Assembly: GCA_023374025.1 (NCBI GenBank)
Contig: SIJG01000057.1
Location: 874,301 to 938,300, forward strand
Length of the DNA stretch: 64,000 nucleotides
Reading direction: 5' to 3'
From: Heterodera schachtii
Lineage: Eukaryota > Nematoda > Chromadorea > Rhabditida > Heteroderidae
Part shown: positions 35,723 through 48,345 of the stretch, in pieces
Layout: the number at the start of each line of letters is the position of its first letter
How positions within the stretch are numbered: position 1 is the first letter of the stretch
Notes under the pieces: model-generated
Told to the model about the DNA's origin: nothing
Databases searched by the model: none
Seen by the model: only the letters and a program-made list of their open reading frames with translations
Translations under genes and position numbers: made by a program

Positions 35723-36309
35723 CTCACACACCACTTTTGGCCCATTATTATATTATTTTGATATTTTTGCCTTTTTGGTCACATTGTAATCCATTTGCAT
35801 TAGCTCCATTCGTAATTACTGTCGCTGTATTATTATACCGTAATGTATGGCCTTCGCCAATGACCGTAACACCACCGTTGAAGGACCAAATATGCTGAAT
35901 AATGATGTAACAAATTGATGTGCGGTCGGCTGCATCATTATCAGCATAATCGCCTTCATTGCTGCTCCCGTCGCTGCCACACCTCGTGTCTCTCTCTGCC
36001 AACAAAATCGCCGCGTTGAGCAGCCCTACCGTAGTCGTTGTGCGTGAATACGGTCGTCCGCGACGCCAACCCTGGTCGTGGTGGTGGTGCTGGTGTTGTC
36101 GTTCTCCCTGCTGTATTGCTGCTGACGATTGTTGCAGCAGCTGCGACAGCGAGCGCGGCGATTGTTGCGGCGGCGACTTTGGCACCGGCAGGGCCACCAA
36201 AACAGGCGACAAGGGCACCCAGCGACAGCGACTGTTGCGACGGCACCGGCACCGCGACACTGGTGACTCCCGCGCCGTCGTCGCCGACACCGCAGTTGTC
36301 GTCGCAACA

Positions 36310-39300
36310 ATGCCATCGTCCCAGTCGCTGTCGTCGTCGGCCGCGACTGCGGCTGAGACGACAGCGAGTAACAACGACAACGGCAACAGCAAGAAGAAGT
36401 CGCTGCGAGAACGCTTGCGGCACCCTGATTTGCACCTCGGCTCGCTGTTCACCAGCGGCAAAAGCGGCGGCGGATTCGGCGCGTTTCGACGCGCCACACT
36501 TTCAAGCGGTTGCAGTGATGGTGGTAAAGCTGCGCGGCGACAACACCATCATGCCGTCGCGGCGGCTGCTAACAGTCGCCATGCGACCGCGTCCACAACG
36601 GTTGCCGAGGAGTCGCCGCCGCTCGCTGGTGGCTGCGGCGACGACACGCAGTCGCTGCTCTCGTCGGTGGACCTCAACAAGTCCGAGGAACAGCCCTATC
36701 ATCATCAGCAGCAAGTGCCGTCGTCATCGTCGTCGTACCAACCGGCGCCGGTGCCGACACGCGGGCGACTGCAGCCGAGCGTCAGCGTCAGCTGTTCCAC
36801 CGGCGCGGGTGCCGTCAGTGGCAGCAGCTACAATTACCACACCCATTTGGGCGGCCTGGGCGCGCACGGGCGACGCGAAAGCTTCCTGTACCGGGCGGGC
36901 GGCTTCGGCATGGCGGACGAAACGTCGCCGGTGTTGGTGTTGCGCGACTATGCCACGGTTAGCGGTTGCGGCAACAGTGGCGGCGGTTTACCACGACCGG
37001 CCAGCCGTGCCAGCTCGGTGGCCAGCAGTGAACTGACAACTGCCCCTATGTAAGTGCCGCGGTGGTGGTGGAGGTGGTGACAAAGAGTTTATGGACAGTG
37101 CCAACAATGGCATTTGTTGTTGTTGCCAAAATTTTGAAACGTGACGCCAAGCATTTTGCGGCAAAATTCAAATTATAAGACGTCGGCATAATCTCCAAAA
37201 TGGCACCACACCGAAGCTCGGGGATTTATCCCTATTAGTATACCCTTATTTTTTTGGTTCTTCTATTCCATGATTTACGCTTATTTTTTGTTTTCCCAAT
37301 TTTGTCGACATTATGTCCATTTTTAGATAAATTGTAAATTTTTTTTCAAATAATTTAAATTTAATTTTTTCATGCAATTTTTGTAGTGATTAGAGGGTTT
37401 CCCGACATATTTTGTTTTCGGGGGATTATCTGAGAAATGCGTTAAACAATTGAAAATGTAAAAAAATGTGCATATTTGGCGACATGCGAATTATGTATTT
37501 TTTTTTACGTTTTAATCGAAAATTAAAAAATTCTGATATTTCTTGGATCAAAACACCAAAAAAAAAAAAAAAAAAATTTGTGCCAAAATTAAAATGCCCG
37601 ATGTTTATTGTGTGGTTCCAGGCACGGCGACGACTTCATCGTCACCCCGTTCGCGCAACTGTTGGCCAGCCTGCGCAATGTGCGTGCCAACCTGGTGGCC
37701 ATTGCCAATCTACCGCAACAGTGCACGGCACTGGCGCCGGACGATGGCACCGCCATCGCGACGATCAATGCCGGCGGCGCCACTTCCTCGGCCAATATGA
37801 ACAATGTGATACAACGGTGCGCGAGCGGTGGCGGCACCGGCACAGCGCCAGCGGCACCAACAACGACAACAACGGCACCGGTGGTCAGGCCAACCAGACG
37901 AAGCGGTGGCAGCTCAATGCCGGTAGGGCACACACCAGCTGGGGCGTGCCGAAACCCGAACAATTTCGGGTTTTTTTGGGCCTGAAATAGGGATGTCAGG
38001 ATTTTGGCTTGGGTGGGATACCGCCCCAGGGCGACAACCGTAAAATTTTTTGTGCGAAATTTTTTAAGAAAATAATTTTCCCTCGATTGCTTAAGAGAAT
38101 TTTCATCAAAAACTTTTTGATGAAAATTTCTGAGAAATTCCTGTGTTTTGATTTGCTTGTCATACCCGGCGCTTATTTTTTTAATTTTAAATTTTCGCAT
38201 CTATTTTAATTCACCTATAAAATGGCCATTTTTGCAGAAAATCTGTTTTTTTCACTTTCGCCCGCGCGAATGTTGGCATTTCAAAATTTTTCGGCCTCCA
38301 CGGTCGAATGTGATACTGTACTTTATGGATTAATGCTTGATCACCAGTTCAGTAATCAATCACCGTGTTTGTTCTGATCAGGTTTGGCCACCGGGCAGCG
38401 AACCGTTGCCGGAGCCGGTCCAACAATGTGCCCTTGAAACACTGGACGAGCTTGACTGGTGCCTTGACCAGGTCGGTTGCGCACTGATCACTTTACAAAA
38501 TTTGATCAATCAGTCTAATCAACAAAGCAAATTGAAGGCTCCAAAAATTAACTTTGAAAAAAAAATTTATAAAAAATTTAGATTCTTTTTTAAATTTAAA
38601 ATTTCCATAAGAAATTCAAAAATGCTTTATTTATTTATTTTTTTGAAATAACTTTAAAGATATATTAATTATCTTAAATATAAAAAAAGAATAAATTAAA
38701 AAGAATTTGAAAATTTTACTGAATTTTCGTTTTTTTAAATTCATAATGAAAATTTAACTGAATTTTCATAAAGTAGATTTGAAAAATGAAATTTCAAGTT
38801 TTTTGTACTTTAACCAAAATTTTCAGATAATTGTTTTTTTCAAAAATATATTAAAAAGATAAATATTGTTTTGAAGGATTTTAGAAAAAATAAATGAGTC
38901 TTAACTTACACTTGTTTTTTTAGATTTTCAAATTTATCTAAAATTTTTATTATTTTCTAAAAAATAATTCAAACTTTTTTAAAAAGTTATTGGCACCAAT
39001 TTAAAAATATGAAACAAAATTAAATCATTAAAAATTTTTTGCTTAACAGGTCAAATCGTTCCGCACTTCGCTCACCGAAATGGCCTCCAGCAAGGTAAAA
39101 AAATAAATTAGAAATTTCAAAAAAATTACAAAATTTTAGTTCCGCAAATTGCTCAACCGAGAGCTTTCCCTGTTCGCCGGCTCGTCCAAGGCGGGCCCCC
39201 AAATTTCCAAATTTTTATTGTGAGTAAATTTTGGGGAAAACTTTTCAAAAATTTAAAATTTTCTCAAGAAATACCTACATGGCTCAACAGCCCGAGGATG

Positions 39301-39851
39301 AGCTTGCCACCATTGAAGAGGTGGACATATTTTTTTTTAATTAATAAATTTAAATCAGCCACTAGGCTCCGTTTTTTTAAATTTTTGTTAAATTTTTTAA
39401 ATTTCTAAATGCCAAAAATATTCCTATTTTCGGCCTAATTAGGTCTAAATGCCAAATTGTCCAACAGGCCTCCATCCAGTTTTTCAAATTCGTTGGTTCT
39501 CTCCCCCCCCCCCCAATTTTTGGTTAGAATTTCGAAATTTTCCGGATTAAATTTTTTTTACCCTCCTCTTTTTTTGAGTTTCTCCGATTTCATGAAACAT
39601 TTTTACTTCATTAATCATCTTTTTTACACATTCATTTTTATCCGTTTCCTCATTTCCGTGTGTCTTCTTCTTTCCCGCGGGTTTTTCTTCCGGCGGATGC
39701 AGAAAGCACAATTTTTTGTAATTTTTTCATGACTCATTTTTTAAATTTTTTCCAAGTCCAAATTTTTTCGCTGATCCACCGGTAAATTTTTTAAACAGGT
39801 TTTTCTTTCGGCGGATACAAATCGCAATTTTTTTTAATAAAAAATTTTTCC

Positions 39852-39882
<31 letters not shown>

Positions 39883-42800
39883 TTGCATTTTCCAACCCCT
39901 TCCCTAAATTCCCCCGTTAAAATTTTAAATTTTCCCATGCCGTATTTAAAAATTCGTTTTTGAACCGATCAGTCAGCCCCCGGGGGGGGGGGACGGACGG
40001 GGGGCACACACAACACAAATTAAACAATGAAAATGAATTGCGGTGCCCCCGCGGGGCACCGCAAAGTTCACTGAGGCGGAAGAAAAAATTGTGCCCCCCA
40101 CCTCCAAAATTGATTGATTTAATGGGTTAAAACCCCCCGGAAACAAACACACGACAAGCGACTCAAAGTTTGTATAAAAAAAGCCCCCCGGGGCAATGAT
40201 CGACGGGGGAGGGGGGGGCGGCAACAAATTTCGGGTGATTAGCGGAAGAAATTTTGGATGATTAATCGGGTGAAAATTGGTGGTGGTGGCGGTGGTGATC
40301 AGTGACCGTGTGTGAAACGATCAGCGATCGTAGAAGAACATACAGAGAGAGAGAGAGTGAGAGAGAGAGAGCGCGAAAGAGACTGGGGGAGGAGAAAGAG
40401 AGAGCGGAAGGGGGGAGAGATCAAAAGTGATCAAGACGAGAGTTGAATAGATCAAATTGATCAGAATGATATCCGAGAGTCGCGTCAATTTCGTGGCTTT
40501 GGCGTTTCGATTCAAGAAACCTTCGTTTTTCTCTTTCGGGTGTCTTTGTCTCCTGTTCGGCTTTGAATTTTGACAGTAGCGAAAACTACCGTATTCCCGG
40601 GCACGCGGCGGTAAGATCAAAGAGAGAGAAAAAATAAATAAACGGCACAACTTTTATGAATGCCGAGAAAGTGATCAGAAATTGAAGAAAAATTTTAAAA
40701 ATATGTGCCGTTTTATGGCTATGACTGCTTACAAAGCCCGTAACGAGAAAAAATTTCGGGTGAAATTTTTTGTACAGTTTAATTTTCCTAAATTTTTGCC
40801 TCATTGGTAAAAAAACAGAATTTTTTTTAGCAATTTTTGCCAATTTGACCATTTTAGACCAAATTTGAGATACCGGCGAGGGAAAATTTACAAAATTTAG
40901 TTGGTCAAAAATTTGTTAGAAAATTAGCTAAATTTTAAAAATTTATCAGTTGTTTCTGACAAAAACATTTCGGTTGGGTGGGTAGGGGCAATTGGCAATT
41001 GCCCCCCCCCCCCTTGGTTACGAGACCTGCCGCCGACCATGGCATTGGCATTGGCCAAGGCCTTGGAAAGCCATGTTTGTTGTTACTGTTCTTCTTGATG
41101 ATGATGATGCGTTACTTTGTGCACGCACAGCTGCAGCCAGAGCCAACTGATGTTGATTAAATTCCTCTCTTATCACCTCCTTGAAAATAATTGCAGTAAT
41201 TTGTGTGCTGATACATTCACAATTGCACCCATTTATTAGTAATTGACCCACCACCACCGCCCATGACTGATCAAAAATTATCAGTTAAAATGATCAGACT
41301 GTTGATGTTTATCAATAATCGTCATTATTAGTGCTCCTCCACCGAGTGATCAGAGTTAACAGTTCTTTGATCAGACTAATGAAGCTCAATCAGCTCCTAA
41401 TTAGCGTGCTCTATCTTATTTATCACAATTCTCCTCGATTGGTCAGATCATTTCTCTGATCAGACTAATTACACTTTTGTATCCTTATTATCACTATCTT
41501 TCTCTCGCTCTCTCTTTCTGATCAATCTTGATCATTACTTTCAATCTGAAAAGCATGATCGCTTTCATTGAACCGCATCATTATTGTTGCAGTTTAAACA
41601 AAATAAAATTTCCGCCTCGGAAATGGATGAGTCATTCATCATCGTCGGCTATTTGTTTTGATCAGCTAGCTAATTGGATCAGTGATTTTTTTTTTGTTAG
41701 AGAGAACAAACAACAAACATTTCTACAATAAAATGACCCAAGAAAAATTCCATTAAAAAAACGGTATTTTGCGTGGTGCTAAATAATTACCCTTTTCTTA
41801 TATAATTACCGCCTATGTTTTTTTTGCATGCATTAGTGAGGTGTGGGAGGGGGGGTAATTATTTTATTTAGGCGGAGGAAATACGTGGGGGAATTTTATG
41901 CTTTAAAAATTGAGGAAAAAGTTATGGCACTTCGAAATTTGCTTAAAAATTTTGCAAAAAAAAAAATAATCATTGTTTGGCCTAAAAATTTCCCTCCAAA
42001 AATATGGAATTCGTAGAAACAGAAATTTCTCGCTGAATACATAAATTCACTTTTGAGAATCCCCGAAAATTCCGGGGCGCTCCGTCGGACGGAAACCGTA
42101 TAAATTCCGGGCGGCTCAAAAAGAAATAAAAATGATGACGGAAATTGGAGAAATTCCGTTACCCCCCGCCGCCGGCGGGGGCGGAGCGGGGGCGACCCAC
42201 CGCTAATCAGCAACGACGAGACACTGTTATGGCTAGACAGACAGACAAACGGATGGACTTTGCGGCGGGGACGGGGACCGCCCGCCCCGTCGCCGGCGGT
42301 GATAATCGGAGACCGACCGCGCCGCCCCCGGCGGGGCGATTCCGCCGGCGGCGCTGTCGCCGGAAGTTGTCGCCGCGGGGGACGCACGGGGGCGGGGCGG
42401 GGGGGGGGGGGACTGAATTTTGTGACATTTTCCTCCCTCACTAAAATTTCGAAAGTTTTGACTTTATATATAAGTCAGCGAAACCCGCACGGGTTTTCAA
42501 AAAATGTATATCTCTTTTTTAATGCAATAAAATTTATTTTTAAAATTTGTGTGACTGATTCCCAGCCGCCGGGGATTATTTTTTTGTAAATTTTTGCAAA
42601 TTTTTAAATTTAATTTTGTACATATTTTCCATTTAATTTCTGTTGCTTTTGAGCCTATTAGCTGCTTACAAAACATTCTTAAAAATCGTTTTCTAACCTA
42701 AATTTATTTATTGAATATATTTTCTAAAAAAAATATTTTCTTTACTTTTTGCTTTTCACAAATATAAACATTAAATTTATACCAAATTTTGTAATTCTTA

Positions 42801-45800
42801 GATTTATCAAATTGCTTTAAGCGAATATTTCTTTTTTTCATTTACCATTAAAAATAAATGAATTTTATTATAAATTAACATTTTTAAAATTCTAAATTTT
42901 AATTTCCCTTTACATAATATTGAAATAATTTTTTGACTAAATTTTCAAAATTAAAAATTTTACTTTTTTTTCCTTCCTAATTGAATTTTTTCTAGGCTCA
43001 AACTTATATTTATTATCCCCCTCTTATTTTCATTTTAAAATTTACATTTGTCTTTTTTCTATTCCATTAATTTTCAAAAATTAATTCCCCCATATAAATT
43101 TACAATTTAAACACTCTGTCCCCCTAAATTTTCATAATTTTAAAATTTAAATTTTCTTTTCTCCAGAAACATTCAATGCTTGAAGAGGACCCACAACGGC
43201 CGAGCACCTCCTCCCCGTCCCCGATCCCGCAACAACAACAACCGTTGCCGTCCCCGTCATTGTTTAACAAGGCCAAGACGGCCGCGGTGATGGGCATGTC
43301 GCGCATTTCGGGGCGAGTTTTTTTTTTTTTTTTGTTCAAATTGGCAATGACCATTTGTCCAAAAGTGGACAAATGATGGACAAAATAAATAGCCGAAAAC
43401 TCACCCATTTGTCCAAAAAAATTAACTAACTGCCCTGACAAATGTTTGAAATATAATAATTCTGTCGGCCATTGTCAAATGCTTGCTAATTATATTTTGA
43501 TGATATGGCATGACCCAGACAAACCACTCGACAGAATTTAATGTTGCTGCTTTGTCCAAAATTTGTACAAAAATAATAAAATTTATTTGACTTAGAATGA
43601 ACAAAAAGAAAAATTAATTCACGAAATCATTATTCCCAAATAAAATCTTTATTTATTTATTTTTTTCTTTTACAGTGTGCAAAGGCTACGGAATAGCCAA
43701 TCGGTGCCATCCGAATTCGGGGTCAGTTACAAATTAAAAAAATATATTTAAAAAATTTTATTTTTATATTTTTAGGTGCCCTGTAAAAAAGAGGTAAGCC
43801 AAGCCTTGAATTAAATGTCAAACGAATTTTTTTTAGAAAATTTGTATATTATTTATTTTACAGATCGAAGTTTACATGCAAAGAATAAATGAATGGGGTT
43901 TGAACATCTTCAAAATTCATGAGGTCATTTTAATTTTAAATATTTTTTTCATTTTTAAATTATTTTAATTTTATTTTATATTTTTAAATTATTAAATTTT
44001 CTTCCAAAAATTTGGTCTCAAATCTCGAGGAAATTTTCGTCTCGAAATTCCCGAATTCTATGTTTAGCTGTGCCTAAATTTCTTCCAATCTTACAAAAAA
44101 TAATTTTTATTAATGATTTTTTAAATTAAAATTTTTAAATAAATTTAAAATTAAATTTCAAATTTTAATTGCTTTAAATTTCAGCTGTCAAAACAGCACA
44201 GTTTGACCACCGTCACATACACATTGCTCAGGAAGCGGAAGCTAATGTTCAAATTTGACATCAATCCGAGCACTTTGGTCAACTTTTTGCTGCATTTGGA
44301 GCATAATTATCGGTCGGAATTTTGTGACGGAATGCCATAAAATTAAATTTTATTTTAAATATATTTAAGCAATTTCGACATTTTCAATTGCCCCTTTACA
44401 GGAATAATCCGTATCACAACCAAATCCATGGCGCTGATGTGGCCCAGTCCATGGGCGTGCTCATCTCCACACCGGCACTCGAAGTACGGTCCCCTTTTTG
44501 ATCAGAGATTCACTAGGACTCTCTTTCTATCTCTCGCTTTCTATCCCTCTCACTTATTTTTCACTCTCTCATCCTCTCTATTTCTCGCTCTCAGTTATCC
44601 TTTCTTTCTTTCTCTCGCTCTCCATCCCTCTCACTTATTTTTCACTCTCTCATCCTCTCTATTTCTCGCTCTCAGTTATCCTTTCTTTCTTTCTCTCGCT
44701 CTCCATCCCTCTCACTTATTTTTCACTCTCTCATCCTCTCTATTTCTCGCTCTCTATCTTTTTCACTCTTTTTTTCTTTCTCTATTTTTCCTCTCTCAAA
44801 ACACTTTTTCACCTTCCTTTCATCTCCTTTGATCACTCTGATCAGTGCTGATCACCTCTCTACCTCCCTTCCCCTCAGGGCGTGTTCTCCGATTTGGAAG
44901 TGCTGGCGGCGATCATCGCTGCTGCCATTCATGATGTGAGTGCCATGCTTGTAGGATAAAATGGCTTTATCATAGTGATAGTCGAGTTGGGGCGGAGTCA
45001 TTATTTAAAAAACTATCATTATGATTTGATGAAAAATTATTTATAACTTAGCTCAAAAGCAACCAAATTTTTAATTCTTGATATCATTCGATAGCCCTTA
45101 GTGTTCTCTATAAGTCTACAAAATTTCAAAAAATTTCGTTAAGTTTCAAAAAAGTTATGACTAGAGAGCATTTTTTCGAGCATCTTTGGCCCTAACTCTT
45201 TTGAAACTTGATGAAATTTTTTGAAATTTTGTAGACTGATAGAGAACACTTAAGGCTATCGAATGATATCATGAATTAAAAATTAGGTTGCTTTTGAGCT
45301 AAGTTATAAATAATTTTTCATCAAATCATAATGATAGTTTTTTAAATAACGACATAGCACCGTCGAGTTTATTAGCATCCGTGATTTGGTCGTTTTCCCT
45401 TTCGGCGGGTTCAAAACCTAATTAAATCCGTTTAGGCCCCAAATTATTTAAAATTCTGATTCAGAAGATGGAGAAAATCTGAGGACAAAAATAAGGGAAA
45501 ATCTTAAAAAATTGTTAGAATGAATATACGAAATTCACTCAAAATTCATTATGGGAATAAAATTCTTTTTTTCTTATTAGGTCGATCATCCTGGCTTCAC
45601 AAATCAGGTACAATAAAAAAAATTTAAATATAAAAAATTTATTTTAAATTTAACTATTTTCAGTATTTGATCAACACCAACAATGAATTGGCCATCATGT
45701 ACAACGACGGTGATTGATTATTTTCAAAAAATAAAAAAATTAATTAAAATTAATTAATGCAAAATTAACATTTCATTATAATTTTAATTTTTAGCGCTAA

Positions 45801-48345
45801 TTTTGGCATTTATCCTTTTGAAATTACAATTTTTTATTTGACTGCCTTTTTTTGGGCTGCAAAAGTGCCTAAATTTATATACTTATTCTTATTTTTGTTA
45901 TTTTTTTGACACATTTTTTTTCCATATAATTTTATTGTGCTAATAATTTTTGAACATTTTATTTTTTATAAATATTAATTTTTACAGAATCTGTCCTGGA
46001 ACAGCATCATCTTGCGGTGGCGTTCAAACTCCTGCAGGAAAGAGATTGCGATTTTTTGGCCGGGGTCAGCAAAAAACAGCGGCAAACATTTCGGAAAATG
46101 GTAAAAAATGAAATAAATATATATTAATTAAATTTTATAACTATTTTTAAAATAGCAATACCTTTGCTATATGCAAATTTTAATAATTTTGGAATTTTTT
46201 GAGCTTTAATTAATTTTTATATTTTTTAAAAATTTTTTGAATTTTTTTTGTTTCAATTTTACTCTTTTCTCAAATATTTTTCAGGTCATCGAAATGGTGC
46301 TGGCCACCGACATGAGCAAGCACATGACTTTGTTGGCCGACCTCAAAACGATGGTGGAGGCGAAGAAGGTGTCCGGCACGGACACACTGCTGGACAAATA
46401 CCAGGACAGAATATTGGTAAAAAAAAAGGAACAAAAATGTTAAATTAGTAATTAAATGGATTTTTAAAATTAATTTAAAATAATAATATTGTTCAAATTT
46501 TAATAAGAGAATTGAAAATGGGCTAACATAAATTGAATAAAAATTTGTATTTCAAAATTAATACAATTATTAAATAAAATAAATTAAATTATTATTGAAA
46601 CAATAAAATAAATAAATAGTTAAAAAATATATGCTGAACAGGCTTCAATTAAAAAATAGTATTCTATAAGTGAAATTTCAAAAATTTTTATTAATGAATT
46701 TAATAAATGAAAAAAAAATACGGCTAATATAATAAAAAAATAATAATTGTATAAATTTAAATAAAATATAAAAAGAATTAAAAAACAATTGCAATAATTA
46801 GCAAAAATATTTTATTAAAAATATCTATATAAAAAATAGAAATAGAAAGGAAATAATTTAACAAAAAAAAAACAATTTTTTAAATAAATAAAATAATTCA
46901 AAAACAAATAAAGAATCAATTAATTATTTTAAAAATATTCTTAATAAGGGGATTTTAATATAATATAAAATAATTTGAAAATAATTATTTATTATTATTT
47001 ATTTTAATTACATTTCCAAGGTCCTCCGCTCGGCCATTCATTTGGCCGATTTGTCCAACCCGACCAAGCCAATTGAGCTGTACCGACAGTGGAATGAGCG
47101 CATTTTGGAGGAGTATTTGCGACAGGGTGACCGGGAAAAACAGGTGGGGGATTTTTTGGCCAGGGCCTTTGAGAATTTTCAAAAATTTTTAAAATTTTTA
47201 GCTAGGCCTGGAGATCAGCCCAATGTGCGATCGAGGCAATGTGACGGTGGAGAAATCGCAGGCAAATTTTTGAATTTTTTAGTAATTTTTATTGGGAAGT
47301 TTTCTAACTTTACTTTAAAGCCCCGAAAAATTAAAAAAAATTTTAATTAATTAAATTTCATAAAAATTTGATAAATTTTCCCAGAATTTTCATTTAAATT
47401 TTCACAAAAAATAGAAAATTCTATGAAAATTTTTTTGTAGTTTTAAAATTTTTCAAATTCATCGAAAGAGAGAGGCACTTTACCGGGGGTGATAGAATAT
47501 AGGTTAGGTACGATTTTTTTTTTGACACGGATTTAACTCACATCGGATATATATTTTTCCTAATCTCAGATCGGTTTCATCGACTTCATTGTCCATCCGC
47601 TGTACGAGACGTGGGCCGAGCTGGTGAACCCGGACGCCAACGCCATCCTGGACCAGCTGGAGGACAACCGCCAATGGTACATGACCCGGCTGGAGGAGAT
47701 GGAGGACGAGGAGGAGGGCAGCGAAAGTGGTGAGTCAATGGAAAATTAAAAAAAAATTTTTTTAAACCTTCAAATTGCCCCCCACCGCCCCTGAAATGAA
47801 AAATTAAAAATTTTTTACCGAAAATGTAGAATTTTTAAAATATTAATCCCAAAATTTTTTTTTCAAAATTTGGTCTCAAAATTGCCAAAATTTCCCGTTT
47901 TTTCTACGGCGCCCAAAATTTAGATCAATTACACTGGACAAAAAGTTTTTTAACCCGAAGAGCAAAAAAAAAAGTTCTTCGGTTGCCCCTCCCTAAATTT
48001 TTTTTTCTCATAAAGGCATTGGCACATGCGATTTTTTGCCATCGAATAGAGTTTTTTTTTCTCTTTGGAATTTTGGATTTTTTTTTCATTAAATTTATTA
48101 TTTTTTTTTTTCAAAACTTTCATTTTTTTTGGGGGCGTGGCCACGATTTATATGATTTTGCATTTAAATTAACGTTTTTTTCAGAAGACACTGGTGATAA
48201 GCAACGACAACAGCAGCAGCAGCAGCAACAACTGCTGGAGAAGCCGTTCCCGAAAAGCGCCTCACTTCTGATCAGCAGCGGACAGAGCACGCCGCAGCGG
48301 AGCAGCGGCAAGCCGAGCGCACCGGGCACGCCGAAGATGGTGTGA
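36310..48345 (+). CDS. pde-4: cAMP-specific 3',5'-cyclic phosphodiesterase, PDE4 type (888 aa, 21 exons)
   Basis: Hydrolyses cAMP to AMP. Exons: 36310-37049, 37622-37922, 38382-38471, 39050-39094, 39140-39219, 39269-39320, 43167-43312, 43676-43721, 43776-43793, 43864-43923, 44185-44312, 44402-44483, 44879-44935, 45581-45607, 45664-45709, 45988-46100, 46285-46416, 47021-47143, 47202-47261, 47570-47729, 48185-48345; phases close at 2667 nt. UCR1 starts at GRRESFLYR (a PKA-type RRES site, Ser191) and continues [23 protein letters not shown]2 has [13 protein letters not shown] and [15 protein letters not shown]. The catalytic domain has [10 protein letters not shown] (acid His574, metal His578), AAAIHDVDHPG (His614, Asp615), [11 protein letters not shown] (Asp731) and the purine-binding Gln782 in [10 protein letters not shown]. 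The tail is polyGln then Ser/Pro-rich. The start is uncertain: the frame stays open to 35959, but that part is Trp/Cys-rich and unlike PDE4. Two introns use GC donors. Confidence 0.9.
39321..43166. other. Large pde-4 intron with GC-rich islands and TGATCA clusters
   Basis: This 3.8-kb intron separates UCR2 from the catalytic domain. It holds T-runs (39850-39890), GC-rich islands (39975-40230 and 42140-42440), a GA tract (40340-40425), and many TGATCA/GATC words (40240-40480, 41265-41665). In mammals short PDE4 forms start at internal promoters, so an internal promoter here is possible, but no start exon is clear. Confidence 0.45.
40040..40062. repeat. Perfect GC palindrome
   Basis: GCGGTGCCCC CGC GGGGCACCGC forms a 10-bp stem with a 3-base loop inside the large pde-4 intron. 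It is not part of the GC hairpin repeat family. Confidence 0.6.
44519..44760. repeat. 81-bp pyrimidine-rich tandem repeat in a pde-4 intron
   Basis: Three units with an 81-bp period (the CCCTCTCACTTATTTTTCAC segment begins at 44545, 44626 and 44707). It lies in the intron 44484-44878. The + strand frames stay open because the period is a multiple of three, but the encoded Leu/Ser-rich strings are not credible proteins. Confidence 0.8.
44989..45361. mobile_element. Palindromic element in a pde-4 intron
   Basis: Ends GGGGCGGAGTCATTATTTAA and the inverse GGTGCTATGTCGTTATTTAA; perfect 8-bp direct repeats GTCGAGTT (44981-44988, 45362-45369). The arms pair through CTATCATTATGATTTGATGA and GATATCATTCGATAGCC. 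It lies in the intron between AAAIHD (exon ends 44935) and VDHPG (exon starts 45581). Confidence 0.85.

Noticed and set aside
35354..35745. Two similar short ORFs on opposite strands
   Set aside because: They are the two arms of the palindromic element, so the mirror ORFs are a consequence of symmetry.
35959..36309. N-terminal extension of the pde-4 frame
   Set aside because: The Trp/Cys-rich stretch (PWSWWWCWCCRSPCC) is not PDE4-like; ATG at 36310 was preferred, though an upstream start or exon cannot be ruled out.
35748..36497. Minus-strand open frames of up to 249 residues
   Set aside because: They are shadows of the GC-rich first pde-4 exon and its upstream part, with low-complexity Arg/Ser/Val content.
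44428..44851. Long + strand open frames in a pde-4 intron
   Set aside because: They arise from the 81-bp pyrimidine tandem repeat, whose period keeps all frames open.
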